Assembly: GCA_900551635.1 (NCBI GenBank)
Contig: URWQ01000091.1
Location: 1 to 6,374, forward strand
Direction: 5' to 3'
Length of the DNA: 6,374 nt
Origin: an uncultured Collinsella sp.
Lineage (GTDB): Bacteria; Actinomycetota; Coriobacteriia; Coriobacteriales; Coriobacteriaceae
A program made the position numbers and the translations under genes. The notes beneath the pieces were generated by a model. That model had not been told where the DNA came from. It searched no databases and saw only the letters and a list, made by a program, of their open reading frames with translations. Positions 1 through 6,049 of the stretch are shown one piece after another; the stretch's first letter is position 1, and each line of letters opens with the position of its first letter.

Positions 1-75
1 AGCGAGGTCACCCCCGCCAAAGCCCCCGCCGATCCCGCCATGAAGCGCATCGCCAACGCGCTCGAGGCTCTGTAA
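1..75 (+). CDS. C-terminal end of an unidentified gene (partial)
   Basis: Reading frame 1 is open from the left edge and ends at a TAA at 73-75, giving 24 residues that finish in MKRIANALEAL. The stretch is alanine- and proline-rich (TPAKAPADPA) and then looks like a short amphipathic helix. Codon use has G or C in most third positions, like the other genes here, and the reading frame stops shortly before a strong hairpin at 112-150. Both fit a genuine gene end. Too little is present to assign a family. It converges on the carboxypeptidase gene, with 97 bases between the two stop codons. Confidence 0.6.
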   Translation, partial: SEVTPAKAPADPAMKRIANALEAL

Positions 76-111
76 GGTAGTCATTGGGGACGTTCTTAAA
101 CAACTAGGTGG

Positions 112-150
112 AAAGGGGGCGCCGCGGATTGGTTCCGCGGCGTCCCCTTT
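112..150. terminator. Probable bidirectional terminator between convergent genes
   Basis: Bases 112-128 pair with 134-150 in a 17-bp stem with one G-T wobble (119 with 143) and a 5-base loop, TTGGT. The foot of the stem is AAA on the left and TTT on the right, so each strand ends its hairpin in a short T stretch. No longer T run follows on either side. It sits between the stop codon at 75 and the leftward stop at 173-175, where a shared terminator is expected. Confidence 0.75.
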
Positions 151-172
151 GCGTTGACGTGTCGGTTATGCC

Positions 173-1756
173 TTACAGCTCGTAGAGCGTGGTGAACTTG
201 TCCTGCAGGTAGCTGCAGTAGTAGCGGGCATCGAACGCCATGCCGCATGCGCCCTTGATGAGTTCCGGCGCGTCCTTGGCGCGGCCCCACTGCCAAATGT
301 GCTCGCCCAGCCAGGCGCGGACGGGCGCCAGATCGCCGCTCGCACAGGCGCCATTGAGGTCGACGCCGTCGCGGCACATGGCCGGCACAAACATGGCATC
401 GTAGGCGCTACCCAGCGCATACGTGGGGAAGTAGCCAAACGAGCCGCCGCTCCAGTGCGTATCTTGCAGGCAGCCGCGTGTGTCGTCGGGAACGGGAATG
501 CCCAGGTACTCGTCCATAAAGCGATTCCAAAGCGCGGGGATGTCCTTGGCCGTGGCCTCGCCGGCAAACAGCATGCGCTCAATCTCGTAACGCACCATGA
601 TATGCAGCGGGTAGGTGAGCTCGTCGGCCTCGGTACGGATCAGCGACGGCTGAGCGATGTTCACGGCGCGGTAGAGCGTGTCCTCGTCCACGTTGCCGTA
701 GACCTCGGGCGCGTGGCGGCGCAGCACCTCGAGCAGCGGTCCCATAAAGGCGCGGCTGCGGCCCACGGTGTTCTCGAAAAAGCGGCTCTGGCTCTCGTGG
801 ATGCCCATGGAGGTGCCGCCCTCCAGGCACGTGCGCGCGTAGGCGGGGTTCACGCCCAGCTCGTACATGGCGTGGCCGGCCTCGTGGATGATGCTGTAGA
901 CGTTGGAGATGCAATCGTCCTCGTAGATGTGCGTGGCGATGCGCGCGTCGCCCACCGAGAAGCCCTCGCTAAACGGATGCTCGGTAAAGGCAAGCGTGGT
1001 GTCGTCCAGGTCCAGGCCGACGAGTTTCATCAGGTCGAAGCTCATGGCGCGCTGGGCGGCCTCGGGCACGCGGGCGTGCAAAAAGTCTGCAGCGGGCTGC
1101 TGGCCGCGCTCGCCGATGGCGTGCACGAGCGGCACGACCGTGGCCTTAACCTCGTCGCAAAACGCATCGAAGCTCTCGGTGGAAAGGCCGCGCTCGTACT
1201 GGTCGAGCCACACGTCGTATGGGTCGCGCTTGGGGTCCATGAGCTCGGCCTGATGCTTGAGCTGGCTGACGATTTTGTCCACATAGGGCTCAAAGCTCGC
1301 CCAGTCGTTGGCCGCTTTGGCCTTGTGCCACACGGCGTCGGCCTCGCAGGTGAGCCTGGTCCAGGCCTCGGCCTCCTCGGTGGGGATGACGCTTGCCTCG
1401 CGCTGGTCGCGGCCGAGCACGCGAATCTCGTCAAGCAGCTGCGGGTCGTCGATCTTTCCGCCGGTGACGGTCTCGCGTGCCAGCGAACGTACAAGTTCGA
1501 CAGACTTTTCGCTGGTCAGGAGCTTATGGTGCTCGCCGGCAAGGGTGCCCATGGCGTCGGCACGGGCGGCGGCACCGTTGGCGGGAGCAATGGTCGCGCC
1601 GTCAAACTCGGCAATCTTGAGCAGGTACTCGCGGGTCCACAGTTTGCCTTCGAGCTTGCGGAATTTTTTGACGGCCTTGTCGACTTTAGCAACCTTGACG
1701 CCCTTGGCAGCTTTTGCCACGGCGGCCTTGGCCTTCTTATCGAGTTTCTTTCCCAT
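173..1756 (-). CDS. M32-family zinc metallocarboxypeptidase (carboxypeptidase Taq type)
   Basis: The 527-residue product is a cytoplasmic-type metallocarboxypeptidase of family M32, which removes C-terminal residues from peptides. Signature motifs appear in order: HPF at 260-262, DARIAT at 270-275, the zinc motif HEAGH at 291-295, HES at 320-322, IRTEADE at 373-379 and GCLQDTHW at 428-435. In this family the two histidines of HEAGH (291, 295) and a glutamate 30 residues on (here E321) bind the metal, and E292 is the catalytic base. All are present, so the enzyme should be active. Length is slightly above the usual roughly 500, because of a lysine-rich N-terminal tail (13 lysines in the first 34 residues). 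No signal peptide or membrane segment is visible. The ATG start is backed by an AAGGA site with suitable spacing. The gene converges on the partial gene at the left edge and diverges from the pheST leader. A role in peptide turnover is inference. Confidence 0.95.
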   Translation of the reverse strand: MGKKLDKKAKAAVAKAAKGVKVAKVDKAVKKFRKLEGKLWTREYLLKIAEFDGATIAPANGAAARADAMGTLAGEHHKLLTSEKSVELVRSLARETVTGGKIDDPQLLDEIRVLGRDQREASVIPTEEAEAWTRLTCEADAVWHKAKAANDWASFEPYVDKIVSQLKHQAELMDPKRDPYDVWLDQYERGLSTESFDAFCDEVKATVVPLVHAIGERGQQPAADFLHARVPEAAQRAMSFDLMKLVGLDLDDTTLAFTEHPFSEGFSVGDARIATHIYEDDCISNVYSIIHEAGHAMYELGVNPAYARTCLEGGTSMGIHESQSRFFENTVGRSRAFMGPLLEVLRRHAPEVYGNVDEDTLYRAVNIAQPSLIRTEADELTYPLHIMVRYEIERMLFAGEATAKDIPALWNRFMDEYLGIPVPDDTRGCLQDTHWSGGSFGYFPTYALGSAYDAMFVPAMCRDGVDLNGACASGDLAPVRAWLGEHIWQWGRAKDAPELIKGACGMAFDARYYCSYLQDKFTTLYEL

Positions 1757-1762
1757 ACCGTA

Positions 1763-1767
1763 TCCTT
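1763..1767 (-). promoter_or_regulatory. Ribosome binding site of the M32 carboxypeptidase
   Basis: The minus strand reads AAGGA here, with 6 bases before the ATG at 1756. This supports the start that includes the whole lysine-rich tail. I saw no convincing -35/-10 pair for this gene between 1768 and 1870. Confidence 0.7.
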
Positions 1768-1874
1768 AATCTCGCAGGCCGAGCGCCGCAGGCGGGTGCG
1801 CGGCCAATTTGCACAGCTACCTGCCTTGTACCCAGCGCGAACAAAACGGAACGCGGCGATGCGCTCGCGAAATG

Positions 1875-1883
1875 TGTTATCCT
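1875..1883 (+). promoter_or_regulatory. Extended -10 promoter for the T-box/pheST transcript
   Basis: TGTTATCCT is a TGn element followed by TATCCT, which matches four of six bases of TATAAT. No good -35 lies 16 to 18 bases upstream, as is common for extended -10 promoters. A start about 7 bases on, near 1890, falls just before the first pairing strand of T-box Stem I at 1895, and that agreement is the main support. Confidence 0.5.
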
Positions 1884-1986
1884 ATAGCCCAATGCGTTGA
1901 CGGAGAGGGTTTTTGCCCGCCGCGTCGCCGGCAAGAGAGGGAAGGTCATGGGCTGCAAGCCTTCCTGCGGTGGCAAGGGCCAAGCG

Positions 1987-1989
1987 TTC
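1987..1989 (+). promoter_or_regulatory. Candidate T-box specifier codon UUC (Phe)
   Basis: TTC followed by A lies on the 3' side of the internal loop between the basal and middle helices of Stem I, where the specifier is expected. UUC is a phenylalanine codon and the gene downstream encodes the Phe-tRNA synthetase. The exact loop boundaries are uncertain because the lower helix can be drawn more than one way. Confidence 0.7.
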
Positions 1990-2113
1990 ACTCCCGAGCA
2001 GCAACCTCAACGGGCGCGCGGCCGACGGCGGTGAAGCCCCAGTAGGGAAGCCGTGAGCCTCGCGACAAGGGGCGCAGAGTGGGCACGGCGGGCCAGACAT
2101 CCGCCGGGTCAAA

Positions 2114-2145
2114 CAAGGTGGTACCGCGGAATTCAACCGTCCTTG
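2114..2145 (+). promoter_or_regulatory. T-box antiterminator
   Basis: Helix A1 pairs 2114-2118 (CAAGG) with 2141-2145 (CCTTG), and helix A2 pairs 2126-2129 (GCGG) with 2137-2140 (CCGT, one wobble). Between them is the conserved 7-base bulge TGGTACC at 2119-2125. Its first four bases, UGGU at 2119-2122, are complementary to an ACCA acceptor end, which suits a tRNA-Phe with discriminator base A. The 3' half overlaps the terminator stem, so the two structures exclude each other. Confidence 0.9.
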
Positions 2146-2175
2146 GGCAATGCACATGCCCGAGGACGGTTTTTT
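2135..2175 (+). terminator. T-box regulated intrinsic terminator
   Basis: Bases 2135-2149 pair with 2157-2171 in a 15-bp stem with one G-U wobble and the 7-base loop ATGCACA. The run of six T at 2170-2175 completes a textbook intrinsic terminator. It stops transcription 85 bases before pheS unless uncharged tRNA-Phe stabilises the antiterminator. Confidence 0.95.
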
Positions 2176-2190
2176 GTTACCGAACCGGGC

Positions 2191-2242
2191 CGCGCATCTG
2201 CAGCATCGGGCGGCGTCAGCCGTCCCGGAGCGCGGATGCGCG
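2191..2242 (+). promoter_or_regulatory. Stem-loop in the pheS 5' untranslated region
   Basis: Bases 2191-2197 (CGCGCAT) pair perfectly with 2236-2242 (ATGCGCG). They enclose a second hairpin, 2207-2214 with 2219-2227, with loop GTCA and one bulged T at 2223. The structure ends 7 bases before the pheS ribosome binding site and lies after the T-box terminator, so it would exist only in readthrough transcripts. Its function is unknown. Confidence 0.45.
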
Positions 2243-2249
2243 AGAGACG

Positions 2250-2255
2250 AAAGGG
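2250..2255 (+). promoter_or_regulatory. Ribosome binding site that fixes the pheS start
   Basis: AAAGGG stands 5 bases before the ATG at 2261. It selects this start over an in-frame ATG at 2150, which lies inside the T-box terminator. Confidence 0.75.
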
Positions 2256-2260
2256 AAGAC

Positions 2261-3337
2261 ATGAGTCTGATTGATGATCTGGTCAAACTCGAGGAAGAGG
2301 CCAAGGAGCTCGTCACTAGCGCCGACGACGCCGCCAAGCTCGAGGCTGCGCGCGTTGAGCTGCTCGGTCGCAAGGGCCGTATCACCGGCCTGATGCGCAT
2401 GATGGGCAAGCTCGCCCCCGAGGATCGTCCCATGATGGGCAAACGCGCCAACGAGATGCGCCATCTGATCGAGGGCATGCTCGACGAGCGCACCACCGAG
2501 ATGAAGGCCGCCGCCCTCAAGCACGCACTCGAGCACGAGGCCGTCGACATCACGCTGCCGGGGATCCGTCCGCAGATCGGTCACCAGCACCTGATCAAGC
2601 AGATCATCGAGGAGGCCGAGGACATCTTCTGCGGCATCGGCTACACCGTCGAGTCCGGCCCCATGGTCGATACCTCCTACTACAACTTCACCGCACTCAA
2701 CGCGCCCATGGATCACCCGAGCCGCTCGGCTCGCGACACGTTCTATGTGGTCGACAACAACCCCGGCAGCGTCGCGCATCCCGAGGCTCACGCTCACGGC
2801 GAGTCCGACGTGCTGCTGCGCACCCAGACCTCGGGCGTGCAGATCCACACCATGGAGTCGCAGAAGCCGCCCATCTACATGATCTGCCCGGGCACCGTCT
2901 ACCGTCCCGACACGGCCGACGCCTGCCACCTGCCGCAGTTCAACCAGATCGAGGGCCTGGTCGTCGACGAGGGTATCACCTTTGGCGATCTTAAGGGCAC
3001 GCTCGACTACTTTGTTAAGTGCATGTTTGGTGAGGATCGCAAGACGCGCTATCGCCCGCACTTCTTCCCCTTCACCGAGCCTTCCTGCGAGGTGGACGTG
3101 AGCTGCCACGTGTGCGGCGGCAAGGGCTGCAACTTCTGCAAGCACAGCGGCTGGATCGAGATCCTGGGCTGCGGCATGGTCGACCCCAACGTCCTGATCA
3201 ACTGCGGCATCGACCCCGAGAAGTACACCGGCTTCGCCTTTGGTATTGGCGCCGAGCGCGTCGCGGCACTGCGCTACGACCTGCCCGACCTGCGCACGTT
3301 GATGACTGGTGACATGAGGTTCTTGAACCAGTTCTAG
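2261..3337 (+). CDS. pheS: Phenylalanyl-tRNA synthetase alpha subunit
   Basis: PheS is the catalytic subunit of the cytoplasmic alpha2-beta2 enzyme that charges tRNA-Phe with phenylalanine using ATP. The product is 358 residues, a normal length. An N-terminal coiled-coil arm (about 1-95, with LLGRKGRIT at 34-42) is followed by the class II catalytic domain. Motif 1 lies around GYTVESGP (127-134). YYNFTALNAPMDHPSR (140-155) and DTFYV (159-163) follow. LLRTQTSGVQ is at 185-194, motif 2 at VYRPD to FNQIEG (213-232) and motif 3 at GFAFGIGAERV (324-334). Q229 and E231 of FNQIEG match phenylalanine-binding positions of the family. Four cysteines (C282, C285, C290, C293) form two CxxC pairs, as in many Firmicutes-type PheS proteins. 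Family-unusual positions are HL at 110-111 (usually HP), T212 (usually R or K) and C222 (usually T). The ATG at 2261 has a good ribosome binding site. The gene is first in the T-box-controlled operon, 63 bases before pheT. Confidence 0.97.
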   Translation: MSLIDDLVKLEEEAKELVTSADDAAKLEAARVELLGRKGRITGLMRMMGKLAPEDRPMMGKRANEMRHLIEGMLDERTTEMKAAALKHALEHEAVDITLPGIRPQIGHQHLIKQIIEEAEDIFCGIGYTVESGPMVDTSYYNFTALNAPMDHPSRSARDTFYVVDNNPGSVAHPEAHAHGESDVLLRTQTSGVQIHTMESQKPPIYMICPGTVYRPDTADACHLPQFNQIEGLVVDEGITFGDLKGTLDYFVKCMFGEDRKTRYRPHFFPFTEPSCEVDVSCHVCGGKGCNFCKHSGWIEILGCGMVDPNVLINCGIDPEKYTGFAFGIGAERVAALRYDLPDLRTLMTGDMRFLNQF

Positions 3338-3384
3338 AACGCTTTCTTCTTAGTTGCAGTTTCCGGCTCAAAGCCGCATTTATG

Positions 3385-3391
3385 AAAGGAG
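3385..3391 (+). promoter_or_regulatory. Strong ribosome binding site of pheT
   Basis: AAAGGAG, a near-perfect Shine-Dalgarno, stands 9 bases before the pheT ATG. It lies outside the pheS coding region, so pheT should be translated independently rather than by strict coupling. Confidence 0.8.
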
Positions 3392-3400
3392 ACCAGTTAG

Positions 3401-5854
3401 ATGCGCGTTTCTTACGACTGGCTCAAGACCATGATCGATATTCCGGAGGATCCCAAGACCCTTTCGGACGAATATATCCGTACCGGCACCGAGGTCGAGG
3501 CGATCGACACCGTGGGCGAGTCCTTCGACCACGTGGTGACCGCCAAGGTGCTCACCAAGATCCCGCACCCCGATAGCGACCACATGTATGTGTGCTCGGT
3601 CGATGTGGGCGACAAGAATCTCGACGCCGACGGCAACCCCGCTCCGCTGCAGATCGTCTGCGGCGCGCAGAACTTCGAGGCCGGCGACCACATCGTCACG
3701 GCCATGATCGGCGCAGTTCTGCCCGGCGACGTCAAGATCAAGAAGAGCAAGCTTCGCGGTGTCGTGTCCATGGGCATGAACTGCTCCGCGCGCGAGCTCG
3801 GTCTGGGCGGCGACCACTCCGGCATTATGATCCTGCCCGAGGATACGCCCTGCGGCATGCCGTTTGCCGAGTATGTGGGCTCGAGCGACACCGTGCTCGA
3901 CTGCGAGATCACGCCCAACCGCCCCGACTGCCTGTCCATGATCGGCATGGCCCGCGAGACCGGTGCCATCTTCGATCGCGATTTCCACGTTGAGCTGCCC
4001 GCCATCAAGGCCGAGACCGGCCGCGCGACTGACGACGAGCTTTCGGTCGAGATTGCCGACGAAGGCCTGTGCGACCGCTACGTCGCCCGCATCGTGCGCA
4101 ACGTGAAGGTCGGCCCGTCGCCCGACTGGATGGTCAAGCGCCTCAACGCCCTGGGCGTGCGCCCGCACAACAACATCGTCGACATCACCAACTATGTGAT
4201 GATGCTCACCGGTCAGCCGCTGCACGCCTTTGACCTGTCTACCTTTGCCGAGCGCGATGGTCATCGCCGCGTGGTGGTTCGCGCCGCCCAGCAGGACGAG
4301 AAGTTCACGACCCTTGACGGCGAGGAGCGCACGCTCGACGCCGGCATGGGCCTTATCACCGACGGCGAGCGTCCCGTGGCGTTGGCCGGCGTTATGGGCG
4401 GCATGGATTCCGAGATCGAGGACGACACCGTCGACGTGATGGTCGAGAGCGCCTGCTTCAACGCCGGTCGCACCTCGCACACCAGCCGCGACCTGTCGCT
4501 GATCTCCGACGCCTCCATTCGCTTTGAGCGCCAGGTCGACGAGACCGGCTGCGTGGATGTCGCCAACGTTACCTGCGCGCTCATCGAGCAGATCGCCGGC
4601 GGCGAGGTCGCCCCCGGCTATGTGGACGTGTTCCCCGCGCCCAAGACCATCGACAGCATCAAGCTGCGCTTGGCCCGCGTGCACGCCATCTGCGGCGCCG
4701 ACATCGAGCCCGACTTTATCGAGCGCTCGCTCACCCGCCTGGGCTGCACCGTCGAGCGCGACGGCGAGGACTTTATGGTCACCCCGCCGAGCTTCCGTCC
4801 CGACCTGCCGCGCGAGATTGACCTGATCGAGGAGGTCCTGCGCCTGTGGGGCATGGGTCGCGTCACGGCGACCATCCCGGCTGCCAAGAACCACATCGGC
4901 GGTCTGACGCGCGAGCAGAAGCTTACCCGCAAGGTCGGCGAGATCCTGCGCGCCTGTGGCCTCAACGAGACCACGACCTTTGGCTTTGCCGCCCCGGGCG
5001 ACCTGGAGAAGATCGGCATGTCCACCGAGGGCCGCGGCTGCCCCGTGGTGCTCATGAACCCGCTGGTGGCCGAGCAGACCGAGATGCGCCGCTCGCTGCT
5101 GCCGGGCCTGCTGCAGTCTGTGGCCTATAACGAGGCCCACGGCACGCCCAACGTGCACCTGTACGAGGTCGGCAGCCTGTTCCACGGCCGCGAGAACGCC
5201 AGCCTACCCAAGGAGACCAAGTCCGTGGCGGGTGTGCTCTCGGGCCAGTGGAGCGAGCAGTCTTGGAGCATGAAGTACCGTAAGCTGCGTTTCTTCTTTG
5301 GCAAGGGCATCGTCGAGGAGCTGCTCGCCCAGCTGCGCATCGAGAAGGTTCGCTTCCGTCCCGTCGAGGGCGAGGGCTATGCCTTCCTGCAGCCGGGTCG
5401 CGCCGCCGAGGTCCTGTCCGGCGGCACCGTGCTGGGCTGGGTCGGCGAGATTCACCCCGAGGCGCGCGAGGCGATGGGCATCGATGAGGTCGTCGTTGCC
5501 TTTGAGCTCGATCTGGACAAGCTGATCAAGGGCGCTCGCAACCAGGAGAACTACCGCGAGTTCTCGCAGTATCCGGCTGTTGAGCACGACCTGGCTATCG
5601 TGGTCGATAACTCCGTGACCTGCGAGGATCTTGAGCGCCGCATTACCAGCGCCGGTGGCAAGCTGCTCGAGGGCGTGCGCCTGTTCGACGTCTACCGCGA
5701 CCCGGTCCGCGTGGGCGTGGGCAAGAAGTCCATGGCCTTTGCGCTTACGTATCGCTCCGACGACCACACACTCACCAGCGAAGAGGTCGAAAAAGCACAC
5801 CAGAAGATCGTCACCAAGGTGTGCAAGGGCGTAAACGGCGAGGTCCGCGGATAG
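3401..5854 (+). CDS. pheT: Phenylalanyl-tRNA synthetase beta subunit
   Basis: PheT is the large subunit of Phe-tRNA synthetase. It binds the tRNA anticodon side and hydrolyses mischarged Tyr-tRNA-Phe. The product is 817 residues, close to the family norm. The order is: N-terminal segment MRVSYDWLKTMI; an OB-fold tRNA-binding domain (about 42-155, with HPDSDHMYVCSVDVG and VCGAQNF); the B3/B4 editing domain (about 210-400, with NNIVDITNYVM, GQPLHAFD at 271-278 and GVMGGMDSEI); a B5 domain (about 415-485, with PPSFRPDLPREIDLIEEVLR at its end); the synthetase-like core (about 495-705, with NPLVAEQTEMRRSLLPGLL at 553-571 and YEVGSLF); and the FDX-ACB anticodon-binding domain (about 721-810). H275 and probably E349 correspond to the editing-site His and Glu of bacterial PheT, so proofreading is expected to work; that mapping is by motif, not alignment. 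No frameshift is seen. The gene is cotranscribed with pheS and followed by a terminator at 5963-5997. Confidence 0.97.
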   Translation: MRVSYDWLKTMIDIPEDPKTLSDEYIRTGTEVEAIDTVGESFDHVVTAKVLTKIPHPDSDHMYVCSVDVGDKNLDADGNPAPLQIVCGAQNFEAGDHIVTAMIGAVLPGDVKIKKSKLRGVVSMGMNCSARELGLGGDHSGIMILPEDTPCGMPFAEYVGSSDTVLDCEITPNRPDCLSMIGMARETGAIFDRDFHVELPAIKAETGRATDDELSVEIADEGLCDRYVARIVRNVKVGPSPDWMVKRLNALGVRPHNNIVDITNYVMMLTGQPLHAFDLSTFAERDGHRRVVVRAAQQDEKFTTLDGEERTLDAGMGLITDGERPVALAGVMGGMDSEIEDDTVDVMVESACFNAGRTSHTSRDLSLISDASIRFERQVDETGCVDVANVTCALIEQIAGGEVAPGYVDVFPAPKTIDSIKLRLARVHAICGADIEPDFIERSLTRLGCTVERDGEDFMVTPPSFRPDLPREIDLIEEVLRLWGMGRVTATIPAAKNHIGGLTREQKLTRKVGEILRACGLNETTTFGFAAPGDLEKIGMSTEGRGCPVVLMNPLVAEQTEMRRSLLPGLLQSVAYNEAHGTPNVHLYEVGSLFHGRENASLPKETKSVAGVLSGQWSEQSWSMKYRKLRFFFGKGIVEELLAQLRIEKVRFRPVEGEGYAFLQPGRAAEVLSGGTVLGWVGEIHPEAREAMGIDEVVVAFELDLDKLIKGARNQENYREFSQYPAVEHDLAIVVDNSVTCEDLERRITSAGGKLLEGVRLFDVYRDPVRVGVGKKSMAFALTYRSDDHTLTSEEVEKAHQKIVTKVCKGVNGEVRG

Positions 5855-5874
5855 GTCCTGCACTGGGATATGGG

Positions 5875-5894
5875 TCGGCGGTGGCTGCCGCCGA
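5875..5894. other. GC-rich hairpin after pheT
   Basis: Bases 5875-5881 (TCGGCGG) pair perfectly with 5888-5894 (CCGCCGA), and a T-G pair (82 with 87) can extend the stem to leave a GGCT loop. It begins 20 bases after the pheT stop. No T run follows, so it is not a convincing terminator; it could stabilise the 3' end of the mRNA. Confidence 0.4.
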
Positions 5895-5962
5895 GTCCTA
5901 CGTGACCGCTATGCTCGGTATGAGGCACCGTTGAGCCTGTATATATGACACGCGCATTACAT

Positions 5963-5997
5963 AACGGCGTGCTGCTTTGTCGGCAGTGCGCCGTTTT
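5963..5997 (+). terminator. Intrinsic terminator of the pheST operon
   Basis: Bases 5963-5975 pair with 5983-5995 in a 13-bp stem with two G-U wobbles, and the loop is TTTGTCG. Four T at 5994-5997 close it. It lies 108 bases after the pheT stop. The same bases hold the -35 and spacer of the next promoter. Confidence 0.75.
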
Positions 5998-6005
5998 GCT
6001 ATGAT
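5977..6005 (+). promoter_or_regulatory. Promoter of the CbiM/NikM-type transporter gene
   Basis: The -35 TTGTCG (5977-5982) matches four of six consensus bases. A 17-base spacer leads to -10 TATGAT (6000-6005), which matches five of six, and an extended TGC stands at 5997-5999. The expected start is near 6012. The -35 lies in the loop of the pheST terminator and the spacer covers its 3' arm. Confidence 0.7.
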
Positions 6006-6015
6006 AGCCCGCGTC

Positions 6016-6043
6016 GTGTTACGAATTTGACAATACGTAACAC
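6016..6043. promoter_or_regulatory. Putative NikR-type operator (perfect inverted repeat)
   Basis: GTGTTACG (6016-6023) and CGTAACAC (6036-6043) are perfect 8-base inverted repeats separated by 12 bases. Written as 7-base half-sites this is GTGTTAC-N14-GTAACAC, 28 bases overall. NikR sites described in other bacteria have this form from memory, and the enterobacterial NikR site also spans 28 bases with different half-sites. It starts about 4 bases after the predicted transcription start, a position suited to repression, and it precedes a gene for a nickel/cobalt transporter. Binding by NikR is inference; the repeat itself is seen directly. Confidence 0.6.
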
Positions 6044-6049
6044 TGTCAA
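6027..6049. repeat. Second inverted repeat interleaved with the operator
   Basis: TTGACA (6027-6032) and TGTCAA (6044-6049) are perfect 6-base inverted repeats. Their arms interleave with those of the 6016-6043 repeat, so in RNA the two hairpins would compete. TTGACA is also a perfect -35 hexamer, but no acceptable -10 lies 16 to 18 bases downstream. Confidence 0.5.

Larger units (their letters stand above)
1891..2175 (+). promoter_or_regulatory. T-box leader (tRNA-Phe responsive, transcriptional) of pheST
   Basis: This leader senses the charging state of tRNA-Phe and sets readthrough into pheS. All parts of a class I T-box can be drawn by hand. Stem I has a basal helix 1895-1900 with 2007-2012, a middle helix 1915-1918 with 1977-1980 continuing as 1919-1923 with 1970-1974, and a distal helix 1940-1945 with 1960-1965. 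AAGAGAG lies below the distal helix and GCTGCAAG in its loop region, like the AG bulge and distal loop that dock on the tRNA elbow. A Stem IIA/B pseudoknot is formed by 2025-2029 with 2050-2054 and 2036-2040 with 2069-2073. Stem III is 2086-2091 with 2101-2106. The antiterminator and terminator follow. The pairings are my own reading and were not computed. The T-box core sequence and the pheS context make the identification firm. Confidence 0.93.

Noticed and set aside
299..1900. Long open frame (533 codons) on the + strand opposite the carboxypeptidase
   Set aside because: It is antisense to a gene with full M32 motifs, its protein is A/G/V/H-rich with no recognisable domain, and it runs through the T-box promoter. 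It is a shadow caused by high GC.
2150..2260. Upstream in-frame ATG giving PheS 37 extra residues
   Set aside because: The ATG lies in the loop of the T-box terminator, the extra residues match nothing in PheS, and the ATG at 2261 has a good Shine-Dalgarno and the normal N-terminus.
2216..3145. Open frame of 309 codons antisense to pheS
   Set aside because: It is a shadow of the pheS codon pattern, with no motif and no plausible ribosome binding site noted.
3364..3376. Small hairpin CGGCT/AGCCG between pheS and pheT
   Set aside because: Only 5 bp with a 3-base loop and no T run; too weak for a terminator or attenuator.
3380..5185. Long open frame (601 codons) on the - strand opposite pheT
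   Set aside because: It is antisense to intact pheT, the composition is a low-complexity mirror of its codons, and no family motif is visible.
6016..6049. H-type RNA pseudoknot from the interleaved repeats
   Set aside because: With no bases between the third and fourth arms, the strand cannot cross the 8-bp first stem, so both helices cannot form fully together.
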